This document shows, one piece after another, positions 9,575 through 18,180 of a stretch of 64,000 bases of DNA. Each line of letters opens with the position of its first letter. Positions within the stretch are counted from its first letter, which is position 1. Source of the stretch: Kribbella sp. NBC_00382 (GTDB taxonomy: Bacteria > Actinomycetota > Actinomycetes > Propionibacteriales > Kribbellaceae); NCBI RefSeq assembly GCF_036067295.1, contig NZ_CP107954.1, positions 3,906,001 through 3,970,000 on the forward strand. The letters run 5' to 3'. The translations under genes and the position numbers were made by a program. The notes under the pieces were generated by a model. The model did no database searches. It saw only the letters and a list, made by a program, of their open reading frames with translations, and was not told where the DNA came from.

Positions 9575-12022
9575 ATGCCCGCTCTCACTGTCGAAGAAGC
9601 CCGTACGCGGGCCGCCGCCCTCACCGTCAGCTCCTACGAGATCGCCTTCGATCTGACGACCGGACCCGAGACCTTCCGGGCGGTCAGCACGATCAGGTTC
9701 GAAGCGAGGGACGAGCGGACCTTCCTCGACGTGAAGCCGCAGGAGCTCGTCAAGGTGACGCTCAACGGCAGCAGCGTCGACATCAAAGGGCTGGACGATG
9801 GGCGCCTTTGGCTAGAGGGTCTGCAAGACGACAACGTGCTAGTGGTCGACGCGATCATGAAGTACTCGGCCGACGGCGAAGGCCTGCAGAGGACGGTCGA
9901 CGCCGGCGACGGCCTCGTCTACCTGTACGGAATGTCGTCGCTCGAATCAGCCCCCCGGTACTTCGCCTGCTTCGACCAGCCCGACCTCAAAGCGCCGTAC
10001 ACGATGACCGTCAAATGCCCCGAGGAATGGATCGTCCTCGGCAACGGAGCCGCCACGCAAACAGCACCAGGGGAGTGGGCGCTCAAACAGACCAAGCCAC
10101 TTTCGACGTACTTCGTGACGCTGGTAGCCGGCCCCTTCCACCTCATCAAAAGCGAGCACGACGGCATCCCGCTCGGACTCGCCTGCCGGCAGAGCCTCAA
10201 GGAGCACCTCGAGAAGGACAAGGAAGACCTCTTCCAAGTCACCGCGCAAGCCTTCGACGAATACCACCGCCTGTTCGGCTACCGCTACCCATTCGGCGAG
10301 TACCACCAGGTCTTCGTCCCCGACTTCAACCTCGGCGCAATGGAGAACCCAGGCTGCGTGACGTTCGCCGACAGCCTGGTCTTCCGATCCGCGGTCACCG
10401 ACGCCGAGCGCAGCCTCCGGGCCCGCATCGTCGTGCACGAGATGGCGCACATGTGGTTCGGCGACGCCGTCACGATGAAGTGGTGGAACGACCTCTGGCT
10501 CAACGAGTCCTTCGCCGAGTACATGGCCAACCGCGTCGCCCACGACGTCACCGACCACAAAGGCCACTGGACCGATTTCGCCTTCGTCCGCAAGTGGTGG
10601 GGACTCCAGGCCGACCAGCGCCGCTCGACCCACCCGGTCGCGGCCGAGGCCGGCAAGGATGCCCGCCAGTCGCTCGACGACTTCGACGGAATCTCTTATG
10701 CCAAAGGCGCCGCGGTGCTCAAGCAGCTCGCGGCGTACCTCGGTGACGGGGTCTTCCTCAAGGGCGTCAACGCGCACATCGACGCGCACGAGTTCGGCAA
10801 TGCGGACCTGCACGAGTTCATCGGCAAGCTCACCGAGGCCGGCGCGGCTGATCTGCCCAACTGGTCCGAGCAGTGGTTGCGCACGGCCGGCCTCGACACC
10901 ATCAGCGCCGAGCGCACCGCGACAGGGATCAGCCTGTACCGCCGTACGCCGCAAGCCCACCCGGCCGACCGCCCGCACAAACTGACGGTCGGCGGGTACG
11001 ACGAGAGTGGCCGCCCCACCTCAGTGCCAGTACTGCTGGACCGCGACTCCGTCGACCTCGAGCTAGACCCCACCCTGGCCGTGATCGTCCCGGACGCGGC
11101 CGACGACACCTGGGCCAAGATCCGCCTCGATGCGACCAGCCTGGCCAACCTCCCCGTAGTACTGCCGAAGATCGCAGACAGCACCACCCGCGGGGTGATC
11201 TGGAACAGCATCCGCGACGCCGTCGCCGACGCCGAGCTAGACCCACGCCAAGCGCTCGCGATCCTGCTGGAAGCCATCAAGACAGAGGACAGCGACATCG
11301 CCGTCGGCTCCCTCCTGCGCTGGCTGGAAGACCGTCTACTGGGCGCGTACCTTCCCCAGGAGCCGTACCGCGCACAGGCAGCCGCTGCCCTCACCGCGCG
11401 GCTCGCGGAGACCCCTGCGGGCAGCAGCCTCCAGCTAGCGATCAGCCGTGCCGTAGTAACGGCCACTGACGACGCCAAGCTGCTCCAGAGCTGGCTGGAC
11501 GGTAGCGACGTCCCCAGCGGCCTGCAGGTGGACACGGACTTCCGCTGGTCCCTGGTACTGCGTCTAGTCCGGCTAGGCGTCTACGGCAAGGCAGAGGTCG
11601 AGACTGAGCTGGCCAAGGACCAGTCGACCGAAGGTGTAGCCCAAGCGGCGCGCTGCCTGGCTGCGACCGAGGATGGCAAGGAAGCGGCCTGGCAGCGGAT
11701 CATGACCGATGGCACGGTCGGGGTGAACGAGTTGTTCGCCATCGCCGAGGGGTTCTGGGATCCGGCGCAGACCGAGCTGACCGCGCCGTACGTCGACCGG
11801 TTCTTCACCGAGATCGCTCACACCGGCGAGATCCGCTCGGGAATGGCCGTCGCGATGACGGTCGGCCGGATCTTCCCGAGGTACGCCGTGGACGAAGCCG
11901 TGATCGAGCGAGCCGACGCCCTGATCGCCGACGAAACCGTTGCCCCCAGCATCCGTCGGACCACGGCCGACAACACCGACGACCTCCGCCGGGCGATCGC
12001 CGTACGCCGAACCTTCGGCTGA
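9575..12022 (+). CDS. pepN: Aminopeptidase N (M1 family)
   Basis: 815 residues. The exopeptidase motif GAMENPGC, the zinc motif HEMAH (288-292) and the downstream glutamate in LNESFAEY (E311) make this a complete M1 metallopeptidase that removes N-terminal residues from peptides in the cytosol. An ERAP1-like helical C-terminal domain fills about 520-815. The N-terminus (ALTVEEARTRAAALTVSSYE) is typical of actinobacterial PepN. Transcription probably starts at the ATG. Part of the 3' half shows C-rich coding bias. Confidence 0.96.
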   Translation: MPALTVEEARTRAAALTVSSYEIAFDLTTGPETFRAVSTIRFEARDERTFLDVKPQELVKVTLNGSSVDIKGLDDGRLWLEGLQDDNVLVVDAIMKYSADGEGLQRTVDAGDGLVYLYGMSSLESAPRYFACFDQPDLKAPYTMTVKCPEEWIVLGNGAATQTAPGEWALKQTKPLSTYFVTLVAGPFHLIKSEHDGIPLGLACRQSLKEHLEKDKEDLFQVTAQAFDEYHRLFGYRYPFGEYHQVFVPDFNLGAMENPGCVTFADSLVFRSAVTDAERSLRARIVVHEMAHMWFGDAVTMKWWNDLWLNESFAEYMANRVAHDVTDHKGHWTDFAFVRKWWGLQADQRRSTHPVAAEAGKDARQSLDDFDGISYAKGAAVLKQLAAYLGDGVFLKGVNAHIDAHEFGNADLHEFIGKLTEAGAADLPNWSEQWLRTAGLDTISAERTATGISLYRRTPQAHPADRPHKLTVGGYDESGRPTSVPVLLDRDSVDLELDPTLAVIVPDAADDTWAKIRLDATSLANLPVVLPKIADSTTRGVIWNSIRDAVADAELDPRQALAILLEAIKTEDSDIAVGSLLRWLEDRLLGAYLPQEPYRAQAAAALTARLAETPAGSSLQLAISRAVVTATDDAKLLQSWLDGSDVPSGLQVDTDFRWSLVLRLVRLGVYGKAEVETELAKDQSTEGVAQAARCLAATEDGKEAAWQRIMTDGTVGVNELFAIAEGFWDPAQTELTAPYVDRFFTEIAHTGEIRSGMAVAMTVGRIFPRYAVDEAVIERADALIADETVAPSIRRTTADNTDDLRRAIAVRRTFG

Positions 12023-12024
12023 GG

Positions 12025-12186
12025 TCAGCGGCGGAAGAAGCGCGCGAACAGGCCTGAACCGGCTTCCTTGGGGTGTCCGGCGCACCAATCCTGCGCCGGC
12101 ACGCCTTGCTTGACCTGGGCAACATGCTGCCCGCAGCCCGCCCAGGTCGTCTTCCCGCAGGTCTTGCACTTCACCGCTCTGCACAT
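12025..12186 (-). CDS. Small zinc-ribbon-like conserved protein
   Basis: 53 residues: MCRAVKCKTCGKTTWAGCGQ, then HVAQVKQGVPAQDWCAGH. Cysteines at CKTC, CG and WCAGH suggest a small metal-binding fold. This short protein type is widespread in actinobacteria but has no assigned role that I know of. ATG 12186 is chosen because TACGGT lies exactly 6 nt upstream; a longer in-frame extension to 12264 lacks support. It is tail-to-tail with pepN, 2 nt apart. Confidence 0.75.
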   Translation of the reverse strand: MCRAVKCKTCGKTTWAGCGQHVAQVKQGVPAQDWCAGHPKEAGSGLFARFFRR

Positions 12187-12198
12187 GCGCGAACCGTA
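12187..12198 (-). promoter_or_regulatory. Leaderless-type -10 of the zinc-ribbon gene
   Basis: On the minus strand TACGGT (12198-12193) is followed by 6 nt and ATG 12186. Confidence 0.4.
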
Positions 12199-12275
12199 CC
12201 TGTCAAGCCCTCGAAGTTGTCGGTGGGGGCGTTTAGGCTGCTCAGCAGTGTCGCCCCACACCAAGGAGTCCGCCG

Positions 12276-13688
12276 ATGCGCCGCTTCCTACGCTTTGCTC
12301 TTGTCGTTGCCCTGGTCGCTGGATCCGCGGTCACCACGGCTGCGGCCGCGCCCGCAGTACAGGCTGCTGATCCTGTCGCTGAGGTGACGGCGAAGTTGCA
12401 GACGATTCCAGGGCTGCGGATCGAGAGCAGCACGATCGTGAACGGCAAGCCGTTCTTCGTGCTCTGGTACACCCAGGCGGCCGATCACCGGAAGCCGCGC
12501 GGGGAGAAGTTCGAGCAGCGCGTCACCCTGTGGCACCGCGGCTTCGACCGGCCGACCGTGCTGCACACGACTGGGTACGGCGGTGTCGGCGGCGTCTTCA
12601 CCTCCGAGCCGACGCGCCTCGTCGACGGCAACCAACTGAATGTCGAGCAACGCTTCTTCAACACCTCCAAGCCGGCCAGCCAGGACTGGTCCAAGCTCAA
12701 CATCTGGCAGGCCGCGACCGACCACCACGAGATCGTCCAGGCGTTCAAGAAGGCCCTGTACTCCGGGAAGTGGGTCTCCACCGGAGCGAGCAAGGGCGGC
12801 ATGACGTCCGTGTACCACCGGCGCTTCTACCCGAAGGACGTCGATGCCACGGTCGCCTACGTGGCGCCGCAGGATGTGGACAACCGGCGCGACTCGTACG
12901 TCTCCTTCATCCAGGACGCCGGCACCGACCCGGCCTGCAACCTCGCCCTGCGCAACCTGCAACGGAACGCGTTGCTGCGCAGGCCCGCGATGGTGGCGAA
13001 GCTGAAGGAGATGGCGACGCAGAAGGGGCTGACCTACGAGGACACCTTCGGCACGGTCGACCGCGCGTTCGAGGCGGCCGTACTGGACACGCCGTTCGCC
13101 TTCTGGCAATACAGCACGCAGGCGAGCTGCCCGCAGGTACCGGGAACGGCGGCGGCGACGGATCAGCAAATCTTCGACTTCATCGACCTGATCTCGGGCT
13201 GGGAGTTCTACTCCGACGAGGGCACCGCCGACTTCCTGCCGTACTACTTCCAAGCGACCCAACAGCTGAACTGGCCGGACGTGGCGAGCAAGACGACCTG
13301 GCTGAAGGGGCTGCTGCACTATCGCGAGGCGGGCGACGCGCCGGCCGCGGTACCGGACGCGATCGAGCCGAAGCACGAGCCGTATGCGATGGCCGACGTG
13401 GACAAATGGCTGAAGACGTCGGGGCAGCGGATGCTGTTCGTGTACGGGGAGAACGACCCGTGGAGCGCGGAGAAGTTCGAGCCGGGCCGCGGTACGCGTG
13501 ACTCACACTGGTACATCCAGCCGGCAGGCAACCACGGCTCGAGCATCGGCGGCCTGCCCGCGGCTCAACGCGCCGAGGCCACCCAGATCCTGCAGAAGTG
13601 GATGGGCGTCGCGGCCAACCCGGCCGTCGCGCAAACCAAGACCAACACCATCGACCCAGGAGCCCAACGCCAAGGCCGCCTCCGCTAG
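12276..13688 (+). CDS. Secreted S37-family prolyl tripeptidyl aminopeptidase
   Basis: 470 residues with a signal peptide (FALVVALVAGSAVTTAAAA, cleaved near residue 25-31). The motif STGASKGGMTSVYHRRFYP carries the nucleophile Ser172 of S37 serine peptidases; the Asp is likely in VYGENDPWS and the His in PAGNHGSS. The family removes N-terminal tripeptides from extracellular protein fragments. AAGGAG lies 7 nt before ATG 12276. It is divergent from the small zinc-ribbon gene. Confidence 0.88.
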   Translation: MRRFLRFALVVALVAGSAVTTAAAAPAVQAADPVAEVTAKLQTIPGLRIESSTIVNGKPFFVLWYTQAADHRKPRGEKFEQRVTLWHRGFDRPTVLHTTGYGGVGGVFTSEPTRLVDGNQLNVEQRFFNTSKPASQDWSKLNIWQAATDHHEIVQAFKKALYSGKWVSTGASKGGMTSVYHRRFYPKDVDATVAYVAPQDVDNRRDSYVSFIQDAGTDPACNLALRNLQRNALLRRPAMVAKLKEMATQKGLTYEDTFGTVDRAFEAAVLDTPFAFWQYSTQASCPQVPGTAAATDQQIFDFIDLISGWEFYSDEGTADFLPYYFQATQQLNWPDVASKTTWLKGLLHYREAGDAPAAVPDAIEPKHEPYAMADVDKWLKTSGQRMLFVYGENDPWSAEKFEPGRGTRDSHWYIQPAGNHGSSIGGLPAAQRAEATQILQKWMGVAANPAVAQTKTNTIDPGAQRQGRLR

Positions 13689-13700
13689 CCGGTCGCCGCG

Positions 13701-13723
13701 CTGGCCCCGGAGTGCGGGGTCAG
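13701..13723. terminator. Hairpin between convergent genes
   Basis: CTGGCCCCG pairs with CGGGGTCAG (one G-T pair) across GAGTG. It overlaps the stop codon of the sigma-factor gene and lies 13 nt past the S37 gene. There is no T-tract, so it is a possible bidirectional terminator only. Confidence 0.4.
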
Positions 13724-14259
13724 CGGACGGTGAGGTGTTCGGCGACCTGCTTGCGGGCCTGGTGGATGCGGGCCTTCACGGTGCCCAGGGGGACGGCGAG
13801 TTCTTCGGCGATCTCGGCGTACGTCATGGCGCCGAGGTCTCGCAGCACTAGCGGCTGGACGAGTTGCGGGTGGTTGGCCTCGAGCGATTCGAGGGCTTCC
13901 AGCAGGTCGAGGCGGGAGCCGGCGATCACCGAGGTGGTGCGCGGGTCGATCGCCTCGGGCATCACCTCGGCCGATTGCTCGACCGACCGGCGCTTGAGCG
14001 AACGGTAAGTCTGCCGCGCGCAGTTCGTCGCGACCACGGTCAGCCAGCCGGCGAAGCTGCCGCTGCCCTTGAAGGTGTGGATCTTGGTCGCGACCGTCAT
14101 CAGCGTGTCCTGCGCGGCCTCTTCGGCATCTTCCCGGTAGGGCAGGAACTTCGCCACGCGCCGCAGCACCTGCGGCCGGATCGCCTGCAGCAGTTCGGGA
14201 ATGACGCTCTCGTCGCCACCCGCCGCGCGGGCCGCGAGGTCTTCCAGCTCCTCGTTCAT
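13720..14259 (-). CDS. ECF-type RNA polymerase sigma factor
   Basis: 179 residues, typical ECF length. Region 2 contains LPYREDAEEAAQDTLMTVAT, including the helix that binds core polymerase; region 4 ends with the helix-turn-helix MTYAEIAEELAVPLGTVKAR. GGGGGAG lies just before ATG 14259. It is divergent from a membrane Ser/Thr kinase at 14341, and sigma factor and kinase may form a signalling pair. No anti-sigma factor gene lies next to it. Confidence 0.9.
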   Translation of the reverse strand: MNEELEDLAARAAGGDESVIPELLQAIRPQVLRRVAKFLPYREDAEEAAQDTLMTVATKIHTFKGSGSFAGWLTVVATNCARQTYRSLKRRSVEQSAEVMPEAIDPRTTSVIAGSRLDLLEALESLEANHPQLVQPLVLRDLGAMTYAEIAEELAVPLGTVKARIHQARKQVAEHLTVR

Positions 14260-14327
14260 GCTCCCCCAGGTTCGCCGCGGCGGCACTCGCCGAGGCGTTG
14301 GTAGTCGCCTTGCTCCCTGCCGTCCCC

Positions 14328-14340
14328 GACAATAGCCGGG
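14328..14340 (+). promoter_or_regulatory. Leaderless-type -10 of the kinase gene; divergent -10 on the other strand
   Basis: GACAAT at 14328-14333 is followed by 7 nt and ATG 14341. The reverse strand of the same block reads TATTGT, so the divergent sigma-factor promoter may overlap it. Confidence 0.4.
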
Positions 14341-15354
14341 ATGGATGTCATCGGACGGTACCGGCTGCAGTCGAAGATCGGCGCAGGCGCTTTCGCGACG
14401 GTCTGGCGAGGGTACGACGACGACCTCGACGTGGACGTCGCCGTGAAGGTGCTCGCCGACAACTGGGCGTCCCGCGCGGACGTCCGCGAGCGTTTCCTGT
14501 CCGAGGCCCGGCTGATGCGCCGGATCGCCAGCGACCGGGTCGTCCGGGTGTTCGACCTCGGCCAACTGCCGGACGGACGCCCGTACTTCGTGATGGACTT
14601 CGTCGACGGCGGCTCCCTCGCCGACGTGCTGGCCCACGGACCACTGGAACCGGCGGACGCGCTCTGGTGGGGCGCGGACCTGGCCCGGGCTGTGGCGGCG
14701 CTGCACGAGGAGGGGGTCGTGCACCGCGACATCACCCCCGCGAACCTGCTGCTCCGGCCATCGTCGGGGCTCGAGTCGGGTGGTGGGACGCACCGGATCG
14801 TGCTGGCCGACCTCGGGCTGGCGAAACGCGCCGCGGAGGCGTCTGGCTTGACGCAGGCAGTCGGCACCCCGTCGTACATGGCTCCTGAGCAGGGCCGGGG
14901 CGACGGCGGGTTCGACGAACGAGCTGACGTGTACGCCGTCGGTGCGGTGACGTACGCGCTGATGACCGGGCGGCCTCCGTTCGTCGCGTCGTCCATCACC
15001 GACGTGCTCGCCCGCGACCCCGACAGCGACCCGCCGAGCCTGCGACCGCTGCTGCACGACTCGATCGGCGAGATCGACGAGATCCTCGCCCGGACCCTGG
15101 CCTTCCGCGTCGGTGACCGCTGGAACCGCGCCGACACCCTGGCCGAGCGCCTGGAGGCCGAGGCCTACCGCCTCGAGCAGGAAGCCCCGATGCTCGCCGC
15201 CCAGCGCACCACCTTCAACGACGTCGACGAAGTCCCGACGACGGTCGCCCAACCGCTCACCCCACGCCGCACCCGTCGCCGCTGGCTCTTCACCTCACTA
15301 CCGCTCCTCTTCGTCCTGGCCGGCGCCGGAGCCTGGTACTTCGTCGGCCGCTGA
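14341..15354 (+). CDS. Membrane-anchored Ser/Thr protein kinase with altered catalytic loop
   Basis: 337 residues. A Hanks-type kinase domain (about 7-275) has the glycine loop KIGAGAFATVW, ATP-binding Lys36, catalytic HRDITPAN (Asp130, Asn135) and a DLG metal site (Asp157). The usual catalytic-loop lysine of HRDxKxxN is Thr132. One C-terminal membrane helix (about 313-334, LFTSLPLLFVLAGAGAWYF) leaves only a few residues outside, so it has no external sensor domain. It is divergent from the ECF sigma factor gene. Activity is likely, but the Thr substitution leaves some doubt. Confidence 0.9.
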   Translation: MDVIGRYRLQSKIGAGAFATVWRGYDDDLDVDVAVKVLADNWASRADVRERFLSEARLMRRIASDRVVRVFDLGQLPDGRPYFVMDFVDGGSLADVLAHGPLEPADALWWGADLARAVAALHEEGVVHRDITPANLLLRPSSGLESGGGTHRIVLADLGLAKRAAEASGLTQAVGTPSYMAPEQGRGDGGFDERADVYAVGAVTYALMTGRPPFVASSITDVLARDPDSDPPSLRPLLHDSIGEIDEILARTLAFRVGDRWNRADTLAERLEAEAYRLEQEAPMLAAQRTTFNDVDEVPTTVAQPLTPRRTRRRWLFTSLPLLFVLAGAGAWYFVGR

Positions 15355-15374
15355 CAAACACCCGCCTGACTCCG

Positions 15375-15386
15375 TAGGGTAGCGAT
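15375..15386 (+). promoter_or_regulatory. Leaderless-type -10 of the secreted-protein gene
   Basis: TAGGGT at 15375-15380 is followed by 6 nt and ATG 15387, with no ribosome site between. Confidence 0.5.
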
Positions 15387-16040
15387 ATGACTACCCACAG
15401 CATTCGCATGAAGCTGCTCAAGTCATCAATCGTCGCCCTCGCAGTACTGGCGGCCGGTACTCCGGCCGCGGCGTCGCCCGTGGCTGAGCCTGCTGCCGCG
15501 CCGACGGCAAGCTATGCCTGCCGGGCGGACACCAAGTTCGGCAAGCACACCTTCAGCCTCAAGCAGGGCGTGAATGCGAAGGTTCCCGCGAGCGTGCGAG
15601 CCGGGAGCGGCTTCACCGTCGCGGTCGATCTGAAGCCGGGGTCGTTGCCGGCCGAGGTGAAGGGGTTCAAGCTCAAAGAGGTCCGCGACCTGACGCTCCG
15701 GATCCCCGTCCCGAACAACACCTGGTTCATCAGCGGCCGCCTGATCGGCGGCTCCGGCCTCGGCTCCACGCCGACACTCGAGCACTCCGGGCGTGTCATC
15801 ACAGTTCGCCTCGCCGGCCCGGTACCCGGCGGATCGGCGTACCAGCTGCCGACCCTCTCGGTCCGCCTGAAAGCTGGCGCCGCCGGTCGCGTGGTCAAGA
15901 CCAGACTCCAGGGCACCAGCTTCGACGACCCCGGCCTCACCATCACGGCGGCGATCAAATGGAAGTTCATCACCATCAAGTCGCCGGTCGCTTGCTACCC
16001 CAACACCAACCCGACGCTGACCAGGACCCAGATCCGCTAA
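15387..16040 (+). CDS. Secreted beta-rich protein of unknown function
   Basis: 217 residues with a signal peptide (LLKSSIVALAVLAAGTPAAA, cleaved near residue 30). The mature part alternates short beta-like strands and contains two cysteines, one near each end (SYACRAD and PVACYPN), which could close one immunoglobulin-like sandwich. It resembles small exported beta-sandwich proteins of actinobacteria, but no family could be named. It stands alone between the kinase and YciI genes with its own promoter. Confidence 0.7.
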   Translation: MTTHSIRMKLLKSSIVALAVLAAGTPAAASPVAEPAAAPTASYACRADTKFGKHTFSLKQGVNAKVPASVRAGSGFTVAVDLKPGSLPAEVKGFKLKEVRDLTLRIPVPNNTWFISGRLIGGSGLGSTPTLEHSGRVITVRLAGPVPGGSAYQLPTLSVRLKAGAAGRVVKTRLQGTSFDDPGLTITAAIKWKFITIKSPVACYPNTNPTLTRTQIR

Positions 16041-16053
16041 CCCGCGCGTCGGT

Positions 16054-16066
16054 TAGCCTGCCCGCT
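16054..16066 (+). promoter_or_regulatory. Leaderless-type -10 of the YciI-like gene
   Basis: TAGCCT at 16054-16059 is followed by 7 nt and ATG 16067. Confidence 0.5.
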
Positions 16067-16489
16067 ATGCGCTACATGATGACGTTCCGCGGCACCGACG
16101 AGTACGAAGCCGGCGCGATGCCGAGCGAAGAGAGCATCACCGCGATGACCTCGCTGATGGCGGAGATGGCCGAGGCGGGCGTACTGATCGGCGGCGACGG
16201 CCTGCACCCGAGCTCCAAAGCGATCCGCCTCGACGTCCACCAAGGCAAGCATCGCGTCGTCGACGGCCCGTTCACCGAGACCAAGGAACTGATCGCCGGC
16301 TACTGCCTGATCCAGGTCGCCTCGAAAGAGGAAGCGATCGCGTGGGCCGGGCGTGCCCTCGAGGCCGACATGGGCAACTCCGCCGGTATCGACCTCCGCC
16401 AGATCTTCGAGGCGGAGGACTTCGGCGACGCCTACACCCCCGAGGCCCAGGCTCGCACGCAGGAAGCCACCGCCAAGCTCAGTACGTGA
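16067..16489 (+). CDS. YciI/YCII-domain protein (DGPF type)
   Basis: 140 residues. The alpha/beta-barrel YCII fold is recognisable from MRYMMTFRGTDEYEAG at the start and the signature VVDGPFTETKELIAGY near residue 65-80. DGPF-type YCII proteins often accompany ECF sigma factors in actinobacteria; an ECF gene lies 1.8 kb away but not in the same operon. The 3' end overlaps the convergent S66 gene by 11 nt. Confidence 0.88.
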   Translation: MRYMMTFRGTDEYEAGAMPSEESITAMTSLMAEMAEAGVLIGGDGLHPSSKAIRLDVHQGKHRVVDGPFTETKELIAGYCLIQVASKEEAIAWAGRALEADMGNSAGIDLRQIFEAEDFGDAYTPEAQARTQEATAKLST

Positions 16490-17507
16490 CCGTGATCCGC
16501 TGAGCCACGGGGTCGATGCTCGTCGTACCGCCGTACGGGATAACCAGTTGCGGATCGGTGTGCCCGAAGTCGAGCCCGGTGACGAGCAAGGCATCAGGGT
16601 TGTACTCCGCGAGCGCACGGCGAGCGGCCGCGTATTGGTCCTCCACGTAGGCAGCTGACTGCTCGGCTGTCGAAGGCCGGTCGAGGGACGTCGCCTTCGG
16701 ACGGCCCCAGAGGACCGCGTCGAAGCGTGCGAGCAGTCCGCGCTCGCCGAGGTTGCGGAGCATCCAGTAGACCTGCCCGGCCGGCGGCTGATCCTCGGAC
16801 GTCTCCAGGAACAGCACTCCGGAGTACTCCTCGACCGGCAGCATCCACCGATTGGCGGCCAGCTGCCAGTCGATGATCTCCAGGCACCCACCCCAAAGCC
16901 GCCCGCTCACCGGCGCCTGCGGCCCGTACCAACTCCACCCGGTGGACGGAGACAGTGGCGGCTCGGAGGCGAGGTTCTCCGGTACGGCCCAGTCGCGATC
17001 CTGGTCCGTCCACCCGGCCGCCGGTGTCAGCTCGAACTCCCCGGAACTGAAGAGCGCCGCCCGCACCGACCGCTCGGTATCCGGATGCATCGCGCCACCC
17101 CGCCCGAACTGAACCATCACACAGGCGCCGTGATAAGCCGGAATCCCCAACGAATAAAGGAAGTTGAGCAAGTTGGTGTTGTCGCTGTACCCGAAGAACG
17201 GCTTCGGATCAGCGCGAAACACATCCGGATCAAGGTGTTTCAGCACGGTGATCTGATCGTCCCCACCGATCGAGGAGATCACCGCCCGAATCGACGGATC
17301 ACTCCAAGCAGCATGCAAATCGGCAGCGCGCTCCTCGGGTGTGGTGTTCAGCTTCCGCGTGGTCGGATACTCCACCGGTACAAGCCCGAACTCCCGAAGC
17401 CGCTCCAGCCCGAGCTCGTACGGACCCGGAAAGATCTCCGGCAATCCGCTCGACGGTGAGACAACAGCGACCCGATCCCCGGCAACGACCTTGCGCGCGA
17501 ACAACAT
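16479..17507 (-). CDS. S66 family peptidase (LD-carboxypeptidase / MccF-like)
   Basis: 342 residues. The motif FFGYSDNTNLLNFLYSLG carries the nucleophilic serine, and the C-terminal region contains the Glu and His expected in S66 enzymes (LLVTGLDFGHTDPQLVIP). The family covers LD-carboxypeptidases that trim murein tetrapeptides in the cytosol and MccF-type enzymes that cleave microcin C-like acyl-sulfamoyl adenylates. This sequence looks closer to the MccF side, but specificity is open. ATG 17507 has a -10-like TAGCTT 6 nt upstream. Confidence 0.85.
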   Translation of the reverse strand: MLFARKVVAGDRVAVVSPSSGLPEIFPGPYELGLERLREFGLVPVEYPTTRKLNTTPEERAADLHAAWSDPSIRAVISSIGGDDQITVLKHLDPDVFRADPKPFFGYSDNTNLLNFLYSLGIPAYHGACVMVQFGRGGAMHPDTERSVRAALFSSGEFELTPAAGWTDQDRDWAVPENLASEPPLSPSTGWSWYGPQAPVSGRLWGGCLEIIDWQLAANRWMLPVEEYSGVLFLETSEDQPPAGQVYWMLRNLGERGLLARFDAVLWGRPKATSLDRPSTAEQSAAYVEDQYAAARRALAEYNPDALLVTGLDFGHTDPQLVIPYGGTTSIDPVAQRITVTY

Positions 17508-17519
17508 GCGCTCAAGCTA
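17508..17519 (-). promoter_or_regulatory. Leaderless-type -10 of the S66 peptidase gene
   Basis: TAGCTT (17519-17514, minus strand) is followed by 6 nt and ATG 17507. It overlaps the stop codon of the upstream DUF1089 gene. Confidence 0.45.
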
Positions 17520-18107
17520 CAAGCGGGTGGCGATGCCGGGATAGTGGATTACCAAGCCATCGGCGTCGAGCTGCAGGTCCGCCACGAAGTCGTTGTCGAG
17601 GCCGATGTATCGGACGAGTGCACTCGAATCATCAGAACCCAGCGCCTCGTAGCGCTGCGGCGACGCATGCACAGCAAGATCCGGCAGCGACACCCAAGCC
17701 ATCAGGAAGTCGACCGTTCCGGCTTGCTTGTGAAGGTTGTGGCGGAGGACTGGCATGAGGTTGGTCAACGGGGAGAACGCCAGATCGCAATCCAGCGCTC
17801 CGGTCACTGCGGCGAGGTTGCCGCCCGGCACCGGCAGATCCACCTCGCCATCGACCGACGAGGTACAAGTCCATTGACCGGCTTCGTCCGAGAGCAGTTC
17901 GAGCGACCGGCTCCAGCCGTCTCCGGTGACGTCGAGGTGCAGTCGGCGGGTCACCCAATTCGCGCCGGTCTCCAGTTCGTAGTCCGCGCGGTACGGCAGA
18001 GGGTCCGCGCCGAATTGGGTGCCGGTTGCGCTGAGTCGGTCTTCGCCTAGGTCGAGCTGCGCTGATTCCGCATGCCAGGAGCCGTCACCGCTCCACAGCC
18101 GCATCAC
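17517..18107 (-). CDS. Putative glycolipid-binding protein (DUF1089)
   Basis: 196 residues, no signal peptide. The pattern WVTRRLHLDVTGDGWSRSLEL, DGEVDLPVPGGNLAAVTGAL and DCDLAFSPLTNLMPVLR matches the DUF1089 putative glycolipid-binding family, a beta-barrel of uncertain role. GTG 18107 has AGGAGG 8 nt upstream; ATG 18104 is the alternative. A -10-like TACACT (18141-18136) would give a short leader. It is followed closely by the S66 peptidase gene on the same strand. Confidence 0.75.
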   Translation of the reverse strand: MMRLWSGDGSWHAESAQLDLGEDRLSATGTQFGADPLPYRADYELETGANWVTRRLHLDVTGDGWSRSLELLSDEAGQWTCTSSVDGEVDLPVPGGNLAAVTGALDCDLAFSPLTNLMPVLRHNLHKQAGTVDFLMAWVSLPDLAVHASPQRYEALGSDDSSALVRYIGLDNDFVADLQLDADGLVIHYPGIATRL

Positions 18108-18135
18108 CAGCGCCCCCTCCTGTCCTTCCTAACTG

Positions 18136-18141
18136 AGTGTA
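18136..18141 (-). promoter_or_regulatory. -10 element of the DUF1089 gene
   Basis: TACACT on the minus strand lies about 29 nt before GTG 18107, leaving room for the AGGAGG ribosome site. No clear -35 is seen. Confidence 0.35.
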
Positions 18142-18180
18142 TCCGGATGGGTGATCTCAGTTGGCTGGTTATCCACAGGC

